Shown: positions 35,982-43,865, counted from the first letter of the stretch. The stretch is DNA of 64,000 bases from Sphingoaurantiacus capsulatus (GCF_042648405.1 NZ_JBHRXV010000006.1:1-64000), one strand, 5' to 3'. A program made the numbers and translations. The notes: generated by a model from the letters alone, not told the origin.

Positions 35982-36361
35982 GCATGGCGACCCGCACCAA
36001 GGTCTATTTCGACGGCGGCGCCCGTCCCAACCCCGGCAAGATCGAGGTCGCGGTGTTCGCCAAGGGGCAGGCCACCATCCGCCGCGACCTCGGCACTGGC
36101 GGCAACGGCGACGCCGAATGGCTGGCGCTGATCGAGGGGCTGATTGTCGCGCAGGGACTGGGCCTCGAGGATTTCGTGCTGCTCGGCGACGCGTCCAACG
36201 TCGTCGCCAAGGCCAACGGCAAGATGAAGTGCCGCGACGCCGACGCGCCCTATCTCGAACGCTTCCGCGCGCTCGCGGGCGAGACGGTGCCGCGCGTCCG
36301 CTACATCAAGCGCTTCCAGAACCTCGCCGGGATCGCGCTTCAGCAAACCCACGATCGATGA
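35978..36361 (+). CDS. RNase H-like protein lacking the final catalytic Asp
   Basis: A 127-residue RNase H-fold protein. The first three acidic residues are visible: Asp12 in YFDGGARPNPG, Glu47 in GDAEWLALIEGL, and Asp71 in LLGDASNVV. The last helix reads KRFQNLAGIALQQTHDR, where RNase HI-type proteins have an N-x-x-AD-LA segment, so the fourth carboxylate is missing and activity may be reduced or changed. It is coupled to the flavoprotein upstream (ATGA at 35978) and to the pseudouridine synthase downstream (ATGA at 36358). An ATG at 35984 is an alternative start. Confidence 0.8.
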   Translation: MSMATRTKVYFDGGARPNPGKIEVAVFAKGQATIRRDLGTGGNGDAEWLALIEGLIVAQGLGLEDFVLLGDASNVVAKANGKMKCRDADAPYLERFRALAGETVPRVRYIKRFQNLAGIALQQTHDR

Positions 36362-36897
36362 CGCTGATCCTGTTCAACAAGCCTTATGGCGTGTTGTGCC
36401 AGTTCACCGACGCCGGCACCGACGGATCGCGGCCGACGCTCTCGCAGTATATCGACCTGCCCGGCGTCTATCCGGCGGGGCGGCTCGACCTCGACAGCGA
36501 AGGCCTGCTGCTGCTCACCGACGACGGCCGGCTGCAGGCGCGCATCGCCGACCCGACGTACAAGACGGAGAAGACCTATCTGGCGCAGGTCGAAGGCGAG
36601 ATCGGCGACGAGGCGCTGGCGAAGCTGCGCCGCGGCGTCCAGCTCAAGGACGGCCTGACCCGACCCGCCGACGCCGAGCGCATCGACGACCCGCAGCTCT
36701 GGCCGCGCGACCCGCCGATCCGCTTCCGCAAGAGCGTCCCCGACAGCTGGCTCAGCCTGACCATCAGCGAAGGCCGCAACCGGCAGGTGCGCCGCATGAC
36801 GGCGGCGGTCGGCCACGGCACCCTGCGGCTGGTGCGCTGGCGGATCGGCGAATGGAGCCTCGACGGTATCGAGCCCGGCGGCTGGCGGAAGGTCTAG
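36358..36897 (+). CDS. rluE: rRNA large-subunit pseudouridine synthase, RluE-like
   Basis: A 179-residue pseudouridine synthase of the RsuA/RluB/E/F family without an S4 domain. The catalytic Asp is in GVYPAGRLDLDSEGLLLLTD, and the C-terminal motif ISEGRNRQVRRMTAAVGH is diagnostic. The lack of S4 and the start TLILFNKPYGVLCQF fit RluE, which modifies U2457 of 23S rRNA in E. coli. It is the third gene of the overlapping operon. The 3' end is 1 bp from the end of the convergent methyltransferase of the restriction-modification islet. Confidence 0.88.
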   Translation: MTLILFNKPYGVLCQFTDAGTDGSRPTLSQYIDLPGVYPAGRLDLDSEGLLLLTDDGRLQARIADPTYKTEKTYLAQVEGEIGDEALAKLRRGVQLKDGLTRPADAERIDDPQLWPRDPPIRFRKSVPDSWLSLTISEGRNRQVRRMTAAVGHGTLRLVRWRIGEWSLDGIEPGGWRKV

Positions 36898-36898
36898 C

Positions 36899-38032
36899 TC
36901 ATAAACTTGCCAGAGCCGCCTTACCAAGTGATGCACCGCGGACCTTGGAAGTTCGCAATGCCTTCCGCTCTTCGTCAGTGAGCGTGTTAGCCGGCGGTCG
37001 CGCTGATGGGTCGCCTGCGAACGCCGCTGGATCGGATCGCCACCCCATCTGATCCGCGAGGCATTCGGCGAACGCACGCGCCATAGGCGGCGGCACAGCG
37101 TTCCCGACTTGCCGATACTGCTGCAGTCGGGGAATCCGATCTGGCCACCGAAAGTCATCGGAGAAGCCCTGCAGGCGCGCGCTCTCCCTGACCGTGATCA
37201 CACGATCGTGCTGATAGTGGACAGGGCGCAGCGGGCTGAAATTCCCCGAGCCGGCGCGCAATGTATACGACGGGCGCTCGGGATGCAGCCGATCATGGAA
37301 AGAACCGCGCTCGCGCTTGCCGGGCTGCAGCAAGCTCAGGCGCGCAACCATATCGGCCGAATGCATCGTCGGCTCATGATTGTAGACGCCGGTTTCGCCG
37401 AATTCTCCGGCATCGGGCAGATCGGCGATGGCACTTGCCGCCGACGTGTAGGGCCGCCCAACCGTACCGTGGGTCGGCTGCGGGAACTGCACCGATCGCG
37501 GACCTTTTACGCCGAGCATGATGAGGCGTTTGCGATTTTGAGGAACGCCGAAGTCTGCGGCCGAGGCGACGACATGATCAACGGTATAGCCAAGCGCGCG
37601 TAACGCCACCTTCGTTTCCTCAAGAAACTCACCACCGGAAATGGCCGCCAGATTCGGCACGTTCTCAAGCATGAACGCCGATGGTGCCAGCTCATCCACG
37701 ATACGAATGAAATGCCCTATCAGGTCGGCCCGGATGTCGCGCTTGCCCTGGCGTTTGCCGGCGATTGAGAAAGGCTGGCAGGGTGGGCCACCTACGATAA
37801 AATCGGCGCGCTCGATGCTCGCAAGTTCGAGAAGCTTCTCGCCGGACACGAGACCAAGGTCAGCGATATAGCCCCTGCCACCCCGATACTCATGGTTGTA
37901 ATTATAGGCATCAACAGCGCGCGCATCGAGCTCGAAGCCCGCCGCAATGCGCATTCCTGCGTCCAGAAAGCCTGTCGAAAGCCCCCCGCAACCGGCGAAC
38001 AGCTCAAGCCCCACTGGCGTCTTCGTCGTCAT
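36899..38032 (-). CDS. DNA (cytosine-5) methyltransferase of a restriction-modification pair
   Basis: A 377-residue C5-cytosine methyltransferase. Motif I is GLELFAGCGGLSTGF; motif IV is FIVGGPPCQPFSIAG with the catalytic Cys85; motif VI is FMLENVPNL; motif VIII is VPQNRKRLIMLGV; motifs IX/X are RESARLQGFSDDF and QYRQVGNAVPPPMA. The target-recognition region between VIII and IX (~residues 185-265) is short, so specificity cannot be read. Start ATG 38032 overlaps the nuclease stop by 4 bp. Its base composition is lower in G+C than its neighbours, and it is inserted between two ordinary genes, suggesting horizontal acquisition. Confidence 0.95.
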   Translation of the reverse strand: MTTKTPVGLELFAGCGGLSTGFLDAGMRIAAGFELDARAVDAYNYNHEYRGGRGYIADLGLVSGEKLLELASIERADFIVGGPPCQPFSIAGKRQGKRDIRADLIGHFIRIVDELAPSAFMLENVPNLAAISGGEFLEETKVALRALGYTVDHVVASAADFGVPQNRKRLIMLGVKGPRSVQFPQPTHGTVGRPYTSAASAIADLPDAGEFGETGVYNHEPTMHSADMVARLSLLQPGKRERGSFHDRLHPERPSYTLRAGSGNFSPLRPVHYQHDRVITVRESARLQGFSDDFRWPDRIPRLQQYRQVGNAVPPPMARAFAECLADQMGWRSDPAAFAGDPSARPPANTLTDEERKALRTSKVRGASLGKAALASL

Positions 38033-38955
38033 TGCTTGGGCACATTCGTCGCGCGGATCATGGCCAGCTGAGCCTCCGATGTATTGATGACGTAACTTGC
38101 GCTGCGCACGATCCGAAGCTCGCCCGGACGGCCCGCAACGTTGAACTCCATCAGATGTACCGCTGACTGATAATCGACCTTCAACGCCAGTGGGCGAACT
38201 CTCAGCCCCGGGAAGTAATGCGCGGCATACTGGATCATATTGAAAATCTGCACGCGGTTGAGTTCGTCGACCGCCGCTTTGGCCTCGATGGGAAAGATCA
38301 CCGGCACATCATCATCGCCGGATGCGATGCCGACATCGATGGCATCGAGTTCGGCCTGCCCGATCCCAGGCACACTCTTTCGAACATGCGAGCGCAAACG
38401 GTATATTTTCATCCCGGTGAAGTGATCGAGCAGTTGGCAATAGCCGACGATGGACAACAGCGCCTGCTCATCCATGTCAGCCATCGTTTCCGGCAACAAG
38501 CGACGCACCGGCATCGGCGTTTGGTCGATTGCTGGGATAAGGTCGCCAACAGGTGTTTCTATGATGCCGCTGGACGCTTTTTCGAACTGGTAGCGCCCAC
38601 GGCCCACAGCGCGAAGAACGTGGAAACCCTTCGCCAATATTTCTTCCGGCAGCTTCGTGCGCGACCGCATACGGTAGATCACATCGGCAGGATTGCGCGA
38701 GGAAATGGCATCTGGATTATTCGCCACGGCGCGGATCGCCTCTACCGCCGTACGCACGTCGTCGAGCGAGAAGACCACCGTTGAAGCGCCCGCGCGCCAC
38801 CGATCCTGAAACAGCTTCAGGATGACCGGAACGTAGACCTTTGAATTCCGCCCATGGCTTTGAAGATTCTTACGCTTTGGCGTCGAGACGGCGTCGCCCT
38901 CGGCGGCTGATCCGCGCTTCTTCGCAGGGGCGTTTGGCTTCGTCACATCGTCCAT
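38029..38955 (-). CDS. PD-(D/E)xK restriction endonuclease-like protein
   Basis: A 308-residue protein read just before the methyltransferase gene. Residues ~38-130 look helical and DNA-binding (YVPVILKLFQDRWRAGASTV), ending ILAKGFHVLRAVGRGRYQFE. The C-terminal half holds a PD-(D/E)xK pattern: ELDAIDVG (Asp204/Asp207), then IFPIEAKAAVDELNRVQIF with Glu224-Ala-Lys226 and Gln236. These are the catalytic acids and Lys of a nuclease core. I infer the restriction partner of the methyltransferase; I cannot name a characterised isoschizomer. Two 60-base lines inside it (38161-38220, 38581-38640) have 34 and 35 G+C, against 45 at 35881-35940. Confidence 0.78.
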   Translation of the reverse strand: MDDVTKPNAPAKKRGSAAEGDAVSTPKRKNLQSHGRNSKVYVPVILKLFQDRWRAGASTVVFSLDDVRTAVEAIRAVANNPDAISSRNPADVIYRMRSRTKLPEEILAKGFHVLRAVGRGRYQFEKASSGIIETPVGDLIPAIDQTPMPVRRLLPETMADMDEQALLSIVGYCQLLDHFTGMKIYRLRSHVRKSVPGIGQAELDAIDVGIASGDDDVPVIFPIEAKAAVDELNRVQIFNMIQYAAHYFPGLRVRPLALKVDYQSAVHLMEFNVAGRPGELRIVRSASYVINTSEAQLAMIRATNVPKQ

Positions 38956-39002
38956 GCGCCCCCAATATCACTGCCAGAACAAAAATAGAACACGGGAGGT
39001 CA

Positions 39003-39022
39003 GAATCTTGATAGCAAGAATC
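39003..39022. promoter_or_regulatory. Imperfect palindrome upstream of the restriction-modification pair
   Basis: GAATCTTG-ATAG-CAAGAATC is an inverted repeat with 7 of 8 arm pairs matching, 48 bp upstream of the nuclease gene start in a 101-bp A+T-richer gap. A self-regulatory operator (methyltransferase or nuclease binding) is plausible. No separate control-protein gene is seen in the islet. Confidence 0.3.
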
Positions 39023-39056
39023 AGAACGTGCCTTTCGCGTCAATAGCTCGCCACAC

Positions 39057-40652
39057 CTACGTCACCATCTTCCGCAGGTTGGCAATCGTATCGGCCTCCG
39101 CCGCCGGCTTGTCGGTGCGGATGCGGCTGATGCGCGGGAAGCGCATCGCGAGGCCGGACTTGTGGCGCTTCGATTCATGGATGGAGTCGAACGCCACCTC
39201 GAGCACCAAGGTCTTCTCCACCTCGCGGACGGGTCCGAAGCGGTTGAGCGTGTGGTTGCGCACGAAGCGGTCGAGCATCATCAGCTCGGCATCGGTGAAG
39301 CCGCTGTACGCCTTGCCCACCGGCAGCAGCTCGCCCTCCGGCGTCCAGCAGCCGAACGTATAGTCGGAATAATAGGACGACCGTTTCCCGTGGCCGCGCT
39401 GCGCGTACATCATCACGCAGTCGGCGATCAGCGGGTCGCGCTTCCACTTGTACCAATATCCGGCGCGGCGGCCGGCGACGTACGGGCTGTCGCGGCGCTT
39501 AAGCATCAGCCCCTCGATGGAGGCATCGCGCGCCTGCATGCGCAGCTCCATCAGATCGTCGAAGCTCTTGCCCTCGATCAAGGTGGAAATGTCAAACCGG
39601 TCGGCGGGCAGCGTCGGCACGAACGCCTCCAGCCGCGCGCGGCGCTCCTCCCAGGTCAGCGCGCGCAGATCCGCCTCGCCGTCGAACAAGATGTCGTAGA
39701 GCCGGACGAACGCCGGATATTCCTCCAGCGCCTTCGCCGACACCACTTTCCGCCCCAGCCGCTGCTGCAGCGCGTTGAACGACGCCGCGCCGCCGCCCTG
39801 ATCGTCACCCCCCTGCGCGCTACCACGCACCAGCAGTTCGCCGTCGAGCGTGCCGTGGACGCGGAAGTCGGCGGCGACGTCGGGGAAGCTCCGCGTGATG
39901 TCGTCGCCGGCCCGGCTGTAGAGCCGCGTCTCGCCCGCGACATGCACGAGCTGGACGCGGATGCCGTCCCACTTCCACTCGGCGGCATAGGCCGCGAGAT
40001 CGATGCTCTCCTCCTCCAGCGGATGCGCCAGCATGAAGGGGCGGAAGACGGGCACATTGGCCTGCGTCGGCTGCTCGCCGCGCCCTTCCGCCCAGTCGAA
40101 CAGCCCGGTGTAGGGCGGCTTGATGCCGTGCCACACCTCCTCCACCGCATCGACATCGAGCGTGAACGCCTGCGCCAGCCCCGTCTTCGCCAGCCGCGCC
40201 GATACGCCGATGCGCAGCGCGCCGGTGGCGAGCTTCAGCAGCGCGTAGCGGCCGGCGCTATCGAGCCGGTCGAGTAGGTCGGCCAGCGCCGCCGGCGCCT
40301 CGGCCCGCCCGAGCGTCGCCAGCCGCTCGATGACGTCCTTCAGCCGGATGTCCTCGAAATCCTCGTCGTCGCGCCCGAGGGGCTTTTCCCAAAGCAGCGA
40401 CACTGTCTCGGCAAGGTCGCCGACATAATCGCGGCTCATCGCGAACAGCACTGGATCGACGCGTTCCTCGACCAGCGTCTTGATGAGCGCCGGCTTCACC
40501 GCCGGCAGGTCGAGATCGCCGGTCAGCGCCGCCATCGCATAGCCGCGATCAGGATCGGGCGTGCGCTTCAGATAATCGGCGATCAGCTGCAGCTTCGCGT
40601 TGCGCGAGCGCGTGTAGACCAGCCGGTCGAGAAGCGTGGAGAAGGCGTGCAT
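39057..40652 (-). CDS. Cisplatin-damage-response ATP-dependent DNA ligase (LigC-type)
   Basis: A 531-residue ATP-dependent DNA ligase. The adenylation motif is AAEWKWDGIRVQLV (nucleophile Lys227 from the ATG start), with downstream motifs TLDGELLVRG and GLMLKRRDSPYVAGRRAGYW (motif IV/V region), and an N-terminal helical domain (LLDRLVYTRSRNAKLQLIAD). The length fits the bacterial ligase associated with Lhr-Core, an MBL exonuclease and PdeM, all of which are elsewhere in this window. It seals nicks after repair. ATG 40652 (MHAFSTLLDR) is preferred to a TTG at 40664. Its 3' end is adjacent to the restriction-modification islet. Confidence 0.93.
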   Translation of the reverse strand: MHAFSTLLDRLVYTRSRNAKLQLIADYLKRTPDPDRGYAMAALTGDLDLPAVKPALIKTLVEERVDPVLFAMSRDYVGDLAETVSLLWEKPLGRDDEDFEDIRLKDVIERLATLGRAEAPAALADLLDRLDSAGRYALLKLATGALRIGVSARLAKTGLAQAFTLDVDAVEEVWHGIKPPYTGLFDWAEGRGEQPTQANVPVFRPFMLAHPLEEESIDLAAYAAEWKWDGIRVQLVHVAGETRLYSRAGDDITRSFPDVAADFRVHGTLDGELLVRGSAQGGDDQGGGAASFNALQQRLGRKVVSAKALEEYPAFVRLYDILFDGEADLRALTWEERRARLEAFVPTLPADRFDISTLIEGKSFDDLMELRMQARDASIEGLMLKRRDSPYVAGRRAGYWYKWKRDPLIADCVMMYAQRGHGKRSSYYSDYTFGCWTPEGELLPVGKAYSGFTDAELMMLDRFVRNHTLNRFGPVREVEKTLVLEVAFDSIHESKRHKSGLAMRFPRISRIRTDKPAAEADTIANLRKMVT

Positions 40653-40695
40653 CGTCAGGCGCAACGATCAGGGGATGGGGAGAGGTTCCGCGAGG

Positions 40696-41118
40696 TCAAA
40701 GCTTGCGGTCGGGCGGGTTCTTGAGGTCGCGGAAAATTTGGACGGCGCCGTAGAGCATGGTTGCGAAGCATAGTGTGCCGCCTAGCATCACAAGCGGGAC
40801 GTTTCGCGGCTCAACAATCTCACCGGCCATGATGACAAGAACGCCGAGCACAGTAACCCAAAGCCGCGCCTTATAGTCGAGGTATCGCGGCTCCTCTTCG
40901 CTGTATGCTGTCATCACCTCCTTAAATTTGCTTAGAAAAGCCCAGTCGAACCCAATTGCGAGGAATACCCAGAGAGCAAGTGTCAGCGGGAGCTTTGCGT
41001 CGAAGGCAGGAACGAAAAGATCCTTTCCGTAGGCGACGAGCGCGATCAGCACGGCGACAGCGGCCACGCTTAGCGCGATCTGCGACCATGGTGCCGGCTC
41101 GTTGTTGCGTCTGCCCAT
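40696..41118 (-). CDS. Integral membrane protein, unknown
   Basis: A 140-residue protein with a basic N-terminus (MGRRNNEPAPWSQ) and four hydrophobic segments (ALSVAAVAVLIALVAYGKDL; LTLALWVFLAIGFDWAFLSK; LWVTVLGVLVIMAGEIV; VMLGGTLCFATMLYGAVQIF). No family was recognised. Its G+C is visibly lower than the flanks (33/60 at 40801-40860), so it may be acquired. It lies between the ligase and GAF genes; it reads the same way as the ligase. Confidence 0.65.
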   Translation of the reverse strand: MGRRNNEPAPWSQIALSVAAVAVLIALVAYGKDLFVPAFDAKLPLTLALWVFLAIGFDWAFLSKFKEVMTAYSEEEPRYLDYKARLWVTVLGVLVIMAGEIVEPRNVPLVMLGGTLCFATMLYGAVQIFRDLKNPPDRKL

Positions 41119-41199
41119 GCCATAACCTGACAAAGCACTTCGTTCGCGACAAGCTCGGCACCACTGTCCGGACACAACATCATCGGCTAGAAGCCGCCC

Positions 41200-41688
41200 A
41201 TGTTCGACGCCGCCGACATCCGCCATCTGCCGAAGTCCGAGCTCTACGAGGAGTTGGCGCGCCAACTCGACGGGCTGCTGCACGGCGAGCGCGACCTCGT
41301 CGCCAATCTCGCCAACGCCTCGGCGCTGATCTTCCAGTCGCTGCCCGATCTCAACTGGGCCGGCTTCTATCTGATGCGCGACGGCGAGCTGGTGCTGGGG
41401 CCGTTCCAGGGCCGCACCGCCTGCGTGCGCATCGCGGTCGGCAAGGGTGTCTGCGGTACTGCGGTGTCGGAGGCCCGGACACAGCTCGTCGAGGATGTTC
41501 ACGCCTTCCCCGGCCACATCGCCTGCGACAGCGCTTCGGCATCGGAACTGGTGGTGCCGCTGATCGTCGGCGGCGAGGTGATGGGCGTGCTCGATCTCGA
41601 CAGCCCGACTCCGGCGCGGTTCGACTTGGTCGACCAGGCCGGCTGCGAGCGCTTTGTCGCGGTATTGATGAAGCACCTCGACTTCTAG
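41200..41688 (+). CDS. msrC: Free methionine-(R)-sulfoxide reductase (GAF domain)
   Basis: A 162-residue GAF protein starting FDAADIRHLPKSELYEELAR. The three cysteines Cys75 (GRTACVRI), Cys85 (GKGVCGTA) and Cys109 (GHIACDSA) have spacings of 10 and 24, identical to those known for fRMsr (E. coli MsrC), and the family segment LNWAGFYL is present. It reduces free Met-(R)-sulfoxide using thioredoxin in the cytosol. A type B repeat follows it at 41715. Confidence 0.9.
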   Translation: MFDAADIRHLPKSELYEELARQLDGLLHGERDLVANLANASALIFQSLPDLNWAGFYLMRDGELVLGPFQGRTACVRIAVGKGVCGTAVSEARTQLVEDVHAFPGHIACDSASASELVVPLIVGGEVMGVLDLDSPTPARFDLVDQAGCERFVAVLMKHLDF

Positions 41689-41714
41689 AGCGCGCGCTTC
41701 GCCCACCTTCCCCG

Positions 41715-41818
41715 TCATACCGGCGAAAGCCGGTATCCAGTTACAAGCCATGCCGCTGCAAAGCGTTCACGCTGAGCACGTTGACGGGACGGCTGGATAC
41801 CGGCTTTCGCCGGTATGA
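41715..41818. repeat. Inverted palindromic repeat pair, type B
   Basis: Arms 41715-41740 and 41793-41818 are perfect 26-bp inverted copies containing ATACCGGCGAAAGCCGGTAT; each arm is internally palindromic (ACCGGC/GCCGGT around GAAA). A 52-bp spacer separates them. The second type B copy is at 44003-44071. It is intergenic between msrC and the ArsR gene. Confidence 0.92.
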
Positions 41819-41833
41819 TGGATGGTGGGGGGG

Positions 41834-42157
41834 TCAGCCCTCCAGGTCGCTCTTCAACCGGTCGAGCATCTCCACCGCCTGCGTCGCATAGGCGCCGATC
41901 CAGCGGTCGTGGATGCGCTTGATCGGCAGCGCGTTGAGGTGGTTCCACCGCTCCCGCCCCTCGCGCCGCGCGATCACCAGATCGGCGGCTTCCAGCACCT
42001 TCAGATGCTGCATCACCGTGCAGCGGTCGAGCGTGTCGAAATGCTCGCACAACGCCCCCGTCGTCGCGGGGTGATTCTTCAGCCGGTCGAGAATGGCGCG
42101 CCGGGTCGGCGAGGCTAACGCCTTGAAAATCCTGTCATCGGCTACTTCGCTTGACAT
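41834..42157 (-). CDS. ArsR family winged-helix regulator
   Basis: A 107-residue winged-helix repressor starting MSSEVADDRIFKALASPTRR, with the recognition region LKNHPATTGALCEHFDTLD and the wing LVIARREGRERWNHLNA. No ArsR-type metal Cys cluster is seen. It is divergent from an AHSA1/SRPBCC gene, a common pairing in which the regulator controls its neighbour. Between them lies a palindrome (42158-42173), directly at this start codon. An ATG at 42175 would put the operator inside the gene, so 42157 is preferred on family alignment. No strong Shine-Dalgarno sequence is visible. Confidence 0.88.
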   Translation of the reverse strand: MSSEVADDRIFKALASPTRRAILDRLKNHPATTGALCEHFDTLDRCTVMQHLKVLEAADLVIARREGRERWNHLNALPIKRIHDRWIGAYATQAVEMLDRLKSDLEG

Positions 42158-42173
42158 GTTATAAGAATATAAC
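42158..42173. promoter_or_regulatory. Palindromic operator candidate for the ArsR/SRPBCC divergent pair
   Basis: GTTATAAGAATATAAC forms a 6+6 inverted repeat (GTTATA-AGAA-TATAAC), strongly A+T-rich for this genome, directly abutting the ArsR start and 31 bp before the SRPBCC start. This is the expected place for an ArsR-type regulator to block both genes. The sequence also holds TATAAG/TATAAC -10-like elements. Confidence 0.5.
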
Positions 42174-42204
42174 ATGATTGAGCCACAGGCAAAGGAATTT
42201 CCCG

Positions 42205-42684
42205 ATGGAACTGAAGTTCAAGGTATCCGCCCATATCTCGAAGCCCGTCGCCGAGGTGTTCGAGGCGATCGTCGATCCGGCGACGCTGTCGCGTTACTTC
42301 ACCACAGGCGGCGCGCAGGGCCGGCTGGCGACCGGCGCCACGGTGACCTGGGATTTCGCCGATTTCCCCGGCGCCTTCCCCGTGGAGGTGATCGAGGTCG
42401 TCGACAACCAGAAGATCGTGCTGCGCTGGGAGGCCAATGAAGGCGTGCCCGAGCGGGACGCGCCGGTCGTCGACGCCGGCTATTTCACCACGGTCGAGAT
42501 GGCCTTCGAGCCGCTCGACAACGACAGCCGCACCTTGGTGACGATCACCGAGAGCGGCTGGCACGAGACCGAAAAGGGCCTCGCCGCCTCCTACGGCAAC
42601 TGCATGGGCTGGTCGCAGATGCTCGCCGCGCTCAAGGTCTGGATCGAGCATGGCATCAATATGCGTGAGCAGATGTACAAATAG
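42205..42684 (+). CDS. SRPBCC/AHSA1-domain protein
   Basis: A 159-residue START/Bet v1-fold protein (ELKFKVSAHISKPVAEVFEA, LSRYFTTGGAQGRLATGATV, C-terminal YGNCMGWSQMLAALKVWIEH). AHSA1-like proteins bind hydrophobic ligands or assist Hsp90. ATG 42205 follows AAAGGAA at 7 nt; the in-frame extension from 42178 has no such signal. It is regulated most likely by the divergent ArsR protein. Confidence 0.88.
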   Translation: MELKFKVSAHISKPVAEVFEAIVDPATLSRYFTTGGAQGRLATGATVTWDFADFPGAFPVEVIEVVDNQKIVLRWEANEGVPERDAPVVDAGYFTTVEMAFEPLDNDSRTLVTITESGWHETEKGLAASYGNCMGWSQMLAALKVWIEHGINMREQMYK

Positions 42685-42752
42685 CCGCAGGCGTGACGCC
42701 GGCGGAACGATGGCGACGTGCGGCGGTTGCTCAGGGAAAGGAGAACCGCCTC

Positions 42753-42839
42753 ATGTTGCGTGCCATCGGTTGTTTCGTCGTCCTCGTCATCGTCGTCGCG
42801 CTGGCGATCGTCTTCGGCCTGCTCGACCTGATCTTCTAG
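42753..42839 (+). CDS. 28-residue single-helix membrane microprotein
   Basis: ATG 42753 follows GGGAAAGGAG, a strong Shine-Dalgarno match, and opens a 28-codon frame: MLRAIGCFVVLVIVVALAIV then FGLLDLIF, ending in TAG at 42837. The whole protein is one transmembrane segment with one Arg near the start. It lies between the SRPBCC gene and the convergent exonuclease gene. Strong ribosome binding and composition support it, but no homologue is known to me. Confidence 0.5.
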   Translation: MLRAIGCFVVLVIVVALAIVFGLLDLIF

Positions 42840-42848
42840 GTCGCAGCC

Positions 42849-43865
42849 TCAGTCATCTTCTTCATCCTCGCGCCCGATCAGGTGCAGCTCCCGCGCCTTG
42901 ATCTGGCGGGTGGCGCACCAGTGGATCAGCGCGTCCTCGCGGCCGTGCGTTACCCACACTTCCTGCGGCCCCAGCTCGAGGCAGGTGTCGGTCAGCTCGT
43001 CCCAGTCGGCATGGTCGGAGATGATCAGCGGCAGCTCGACATTCTTCTGCCGCGCCCGCTGCCGCACCCGCATCCACCCTGACGCCATCGCGGTGATCGG
43101 GTCGGGCAGGCGGCGCGACCAGCGGTCGTTCAAGGCCGACGGCGGCGCGACGATGATCTGGCCCTTCAAGTCGGCGGGCTTGAGGCCGGTGGCCGGGCGC
43201 AGCTCGCCGAGGTTCACGCCATGCTCGATGTAGAGGTCGCACAGCCGCTGCATCGCGCCGTGAATGTAGATCGGCGCGTGATAGTCGAGCGCGCGAAGGC
43301 TCGCGATCACCCGCTGCGCCTTGCCGAGCGCATAGGCGCCGACCAATACGCAGCGTTCCGGGTTGTCGCGCAGCGCGTCAAGGATCTTGGCGATCTCGTC
43401 GGAGGCGTCGGGGTGGCGGAATACCGGCAGGCCGAACGTGGCCTCGGTGACGAACACATCGCAGGGCACCGGCTGGAACGGCGGGCAGGTCGGATCGGGC
43501 CGGCGCTTGTAGTCGCCCGACACGACGACACGCTCCACGCCCTTCTTCGCCTTGTACTCCATGACGATCTGCGCCGAGCCGAGCACATGCCCGGCGGGCA
43601 CGAAGCTCACCTCGACGTCGCCGACCTTGATGACCTCGCCATATTGCGCCGCCTGCGCGCCGGTCTGCTCGCCGTAGCGCACGTTCATGATCGCGAGCGT
43701 CTCGGGCGTCGCCATCACGCTCGCGTGCCCGCCGCGGGCATGATCGGCGTGGCCGTGGGTGATGAGCGCGCGCGGCTTGGGTCGCGCCGGGTCGATCCAG
43801 AAATCGCCCGGTTTGACGTAGATGCCCTCAGGGCAGGGCTGGAGCCAGGAGCCGAGCGCGCTCAT
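42849..43865 (-). CDS. Ligase-associated DNA exonuclease (MBL-fold, SNM1/CPSF73-like)
   Basis: A 338-residue MBL-fold nuclease. The zinc motif is ALITHGHADHARGGH (His37, His39, Asp41, His42), with the further ligand in FVPAGHVLGSAQIVMEYK and the beta-CASP-like C-terminus LIISDHADWDELTDTC. It matches the Mn-dependent exonuclease that is encoded with Lhr-Core, LigC and PdeM in many bacteria. Here it is ~2.2 kb from the ligase and ~1 kb from the helicase, so the set is dispersed. ATG 43865 is used; a GTG at 43868 gives one more residue. Confidence 0.9.
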   Translation of the reverse strand: MSALGSWLQPCPEGIYVKPGDFWIDPARPKPRALITHGHADHARGGHASVMATPETLAIMNVRYGEQTGAQAAQYGEVIKVGDVEVSFVPAGHVLGSAQIVMEYKAKKGVERVVVSGDYKRRPDPTCPPFQPVPCDVFVTEATFGLPVFRHPDASDEIAKILDALRDNPERCVLVGAYALGKAQRVIASLRALDYHAPIYIHGAMQRLCDLYIEHGVNLGELRPATGLKPADLKGQIIVAPPSALNDRWSRRLPDPITAMASGWMRVRQRARQKNVELPLIISDHADWDELTDTCLELGPQEVWVTHGREDALIHWCATRQIKARELHLIGREDEEDD

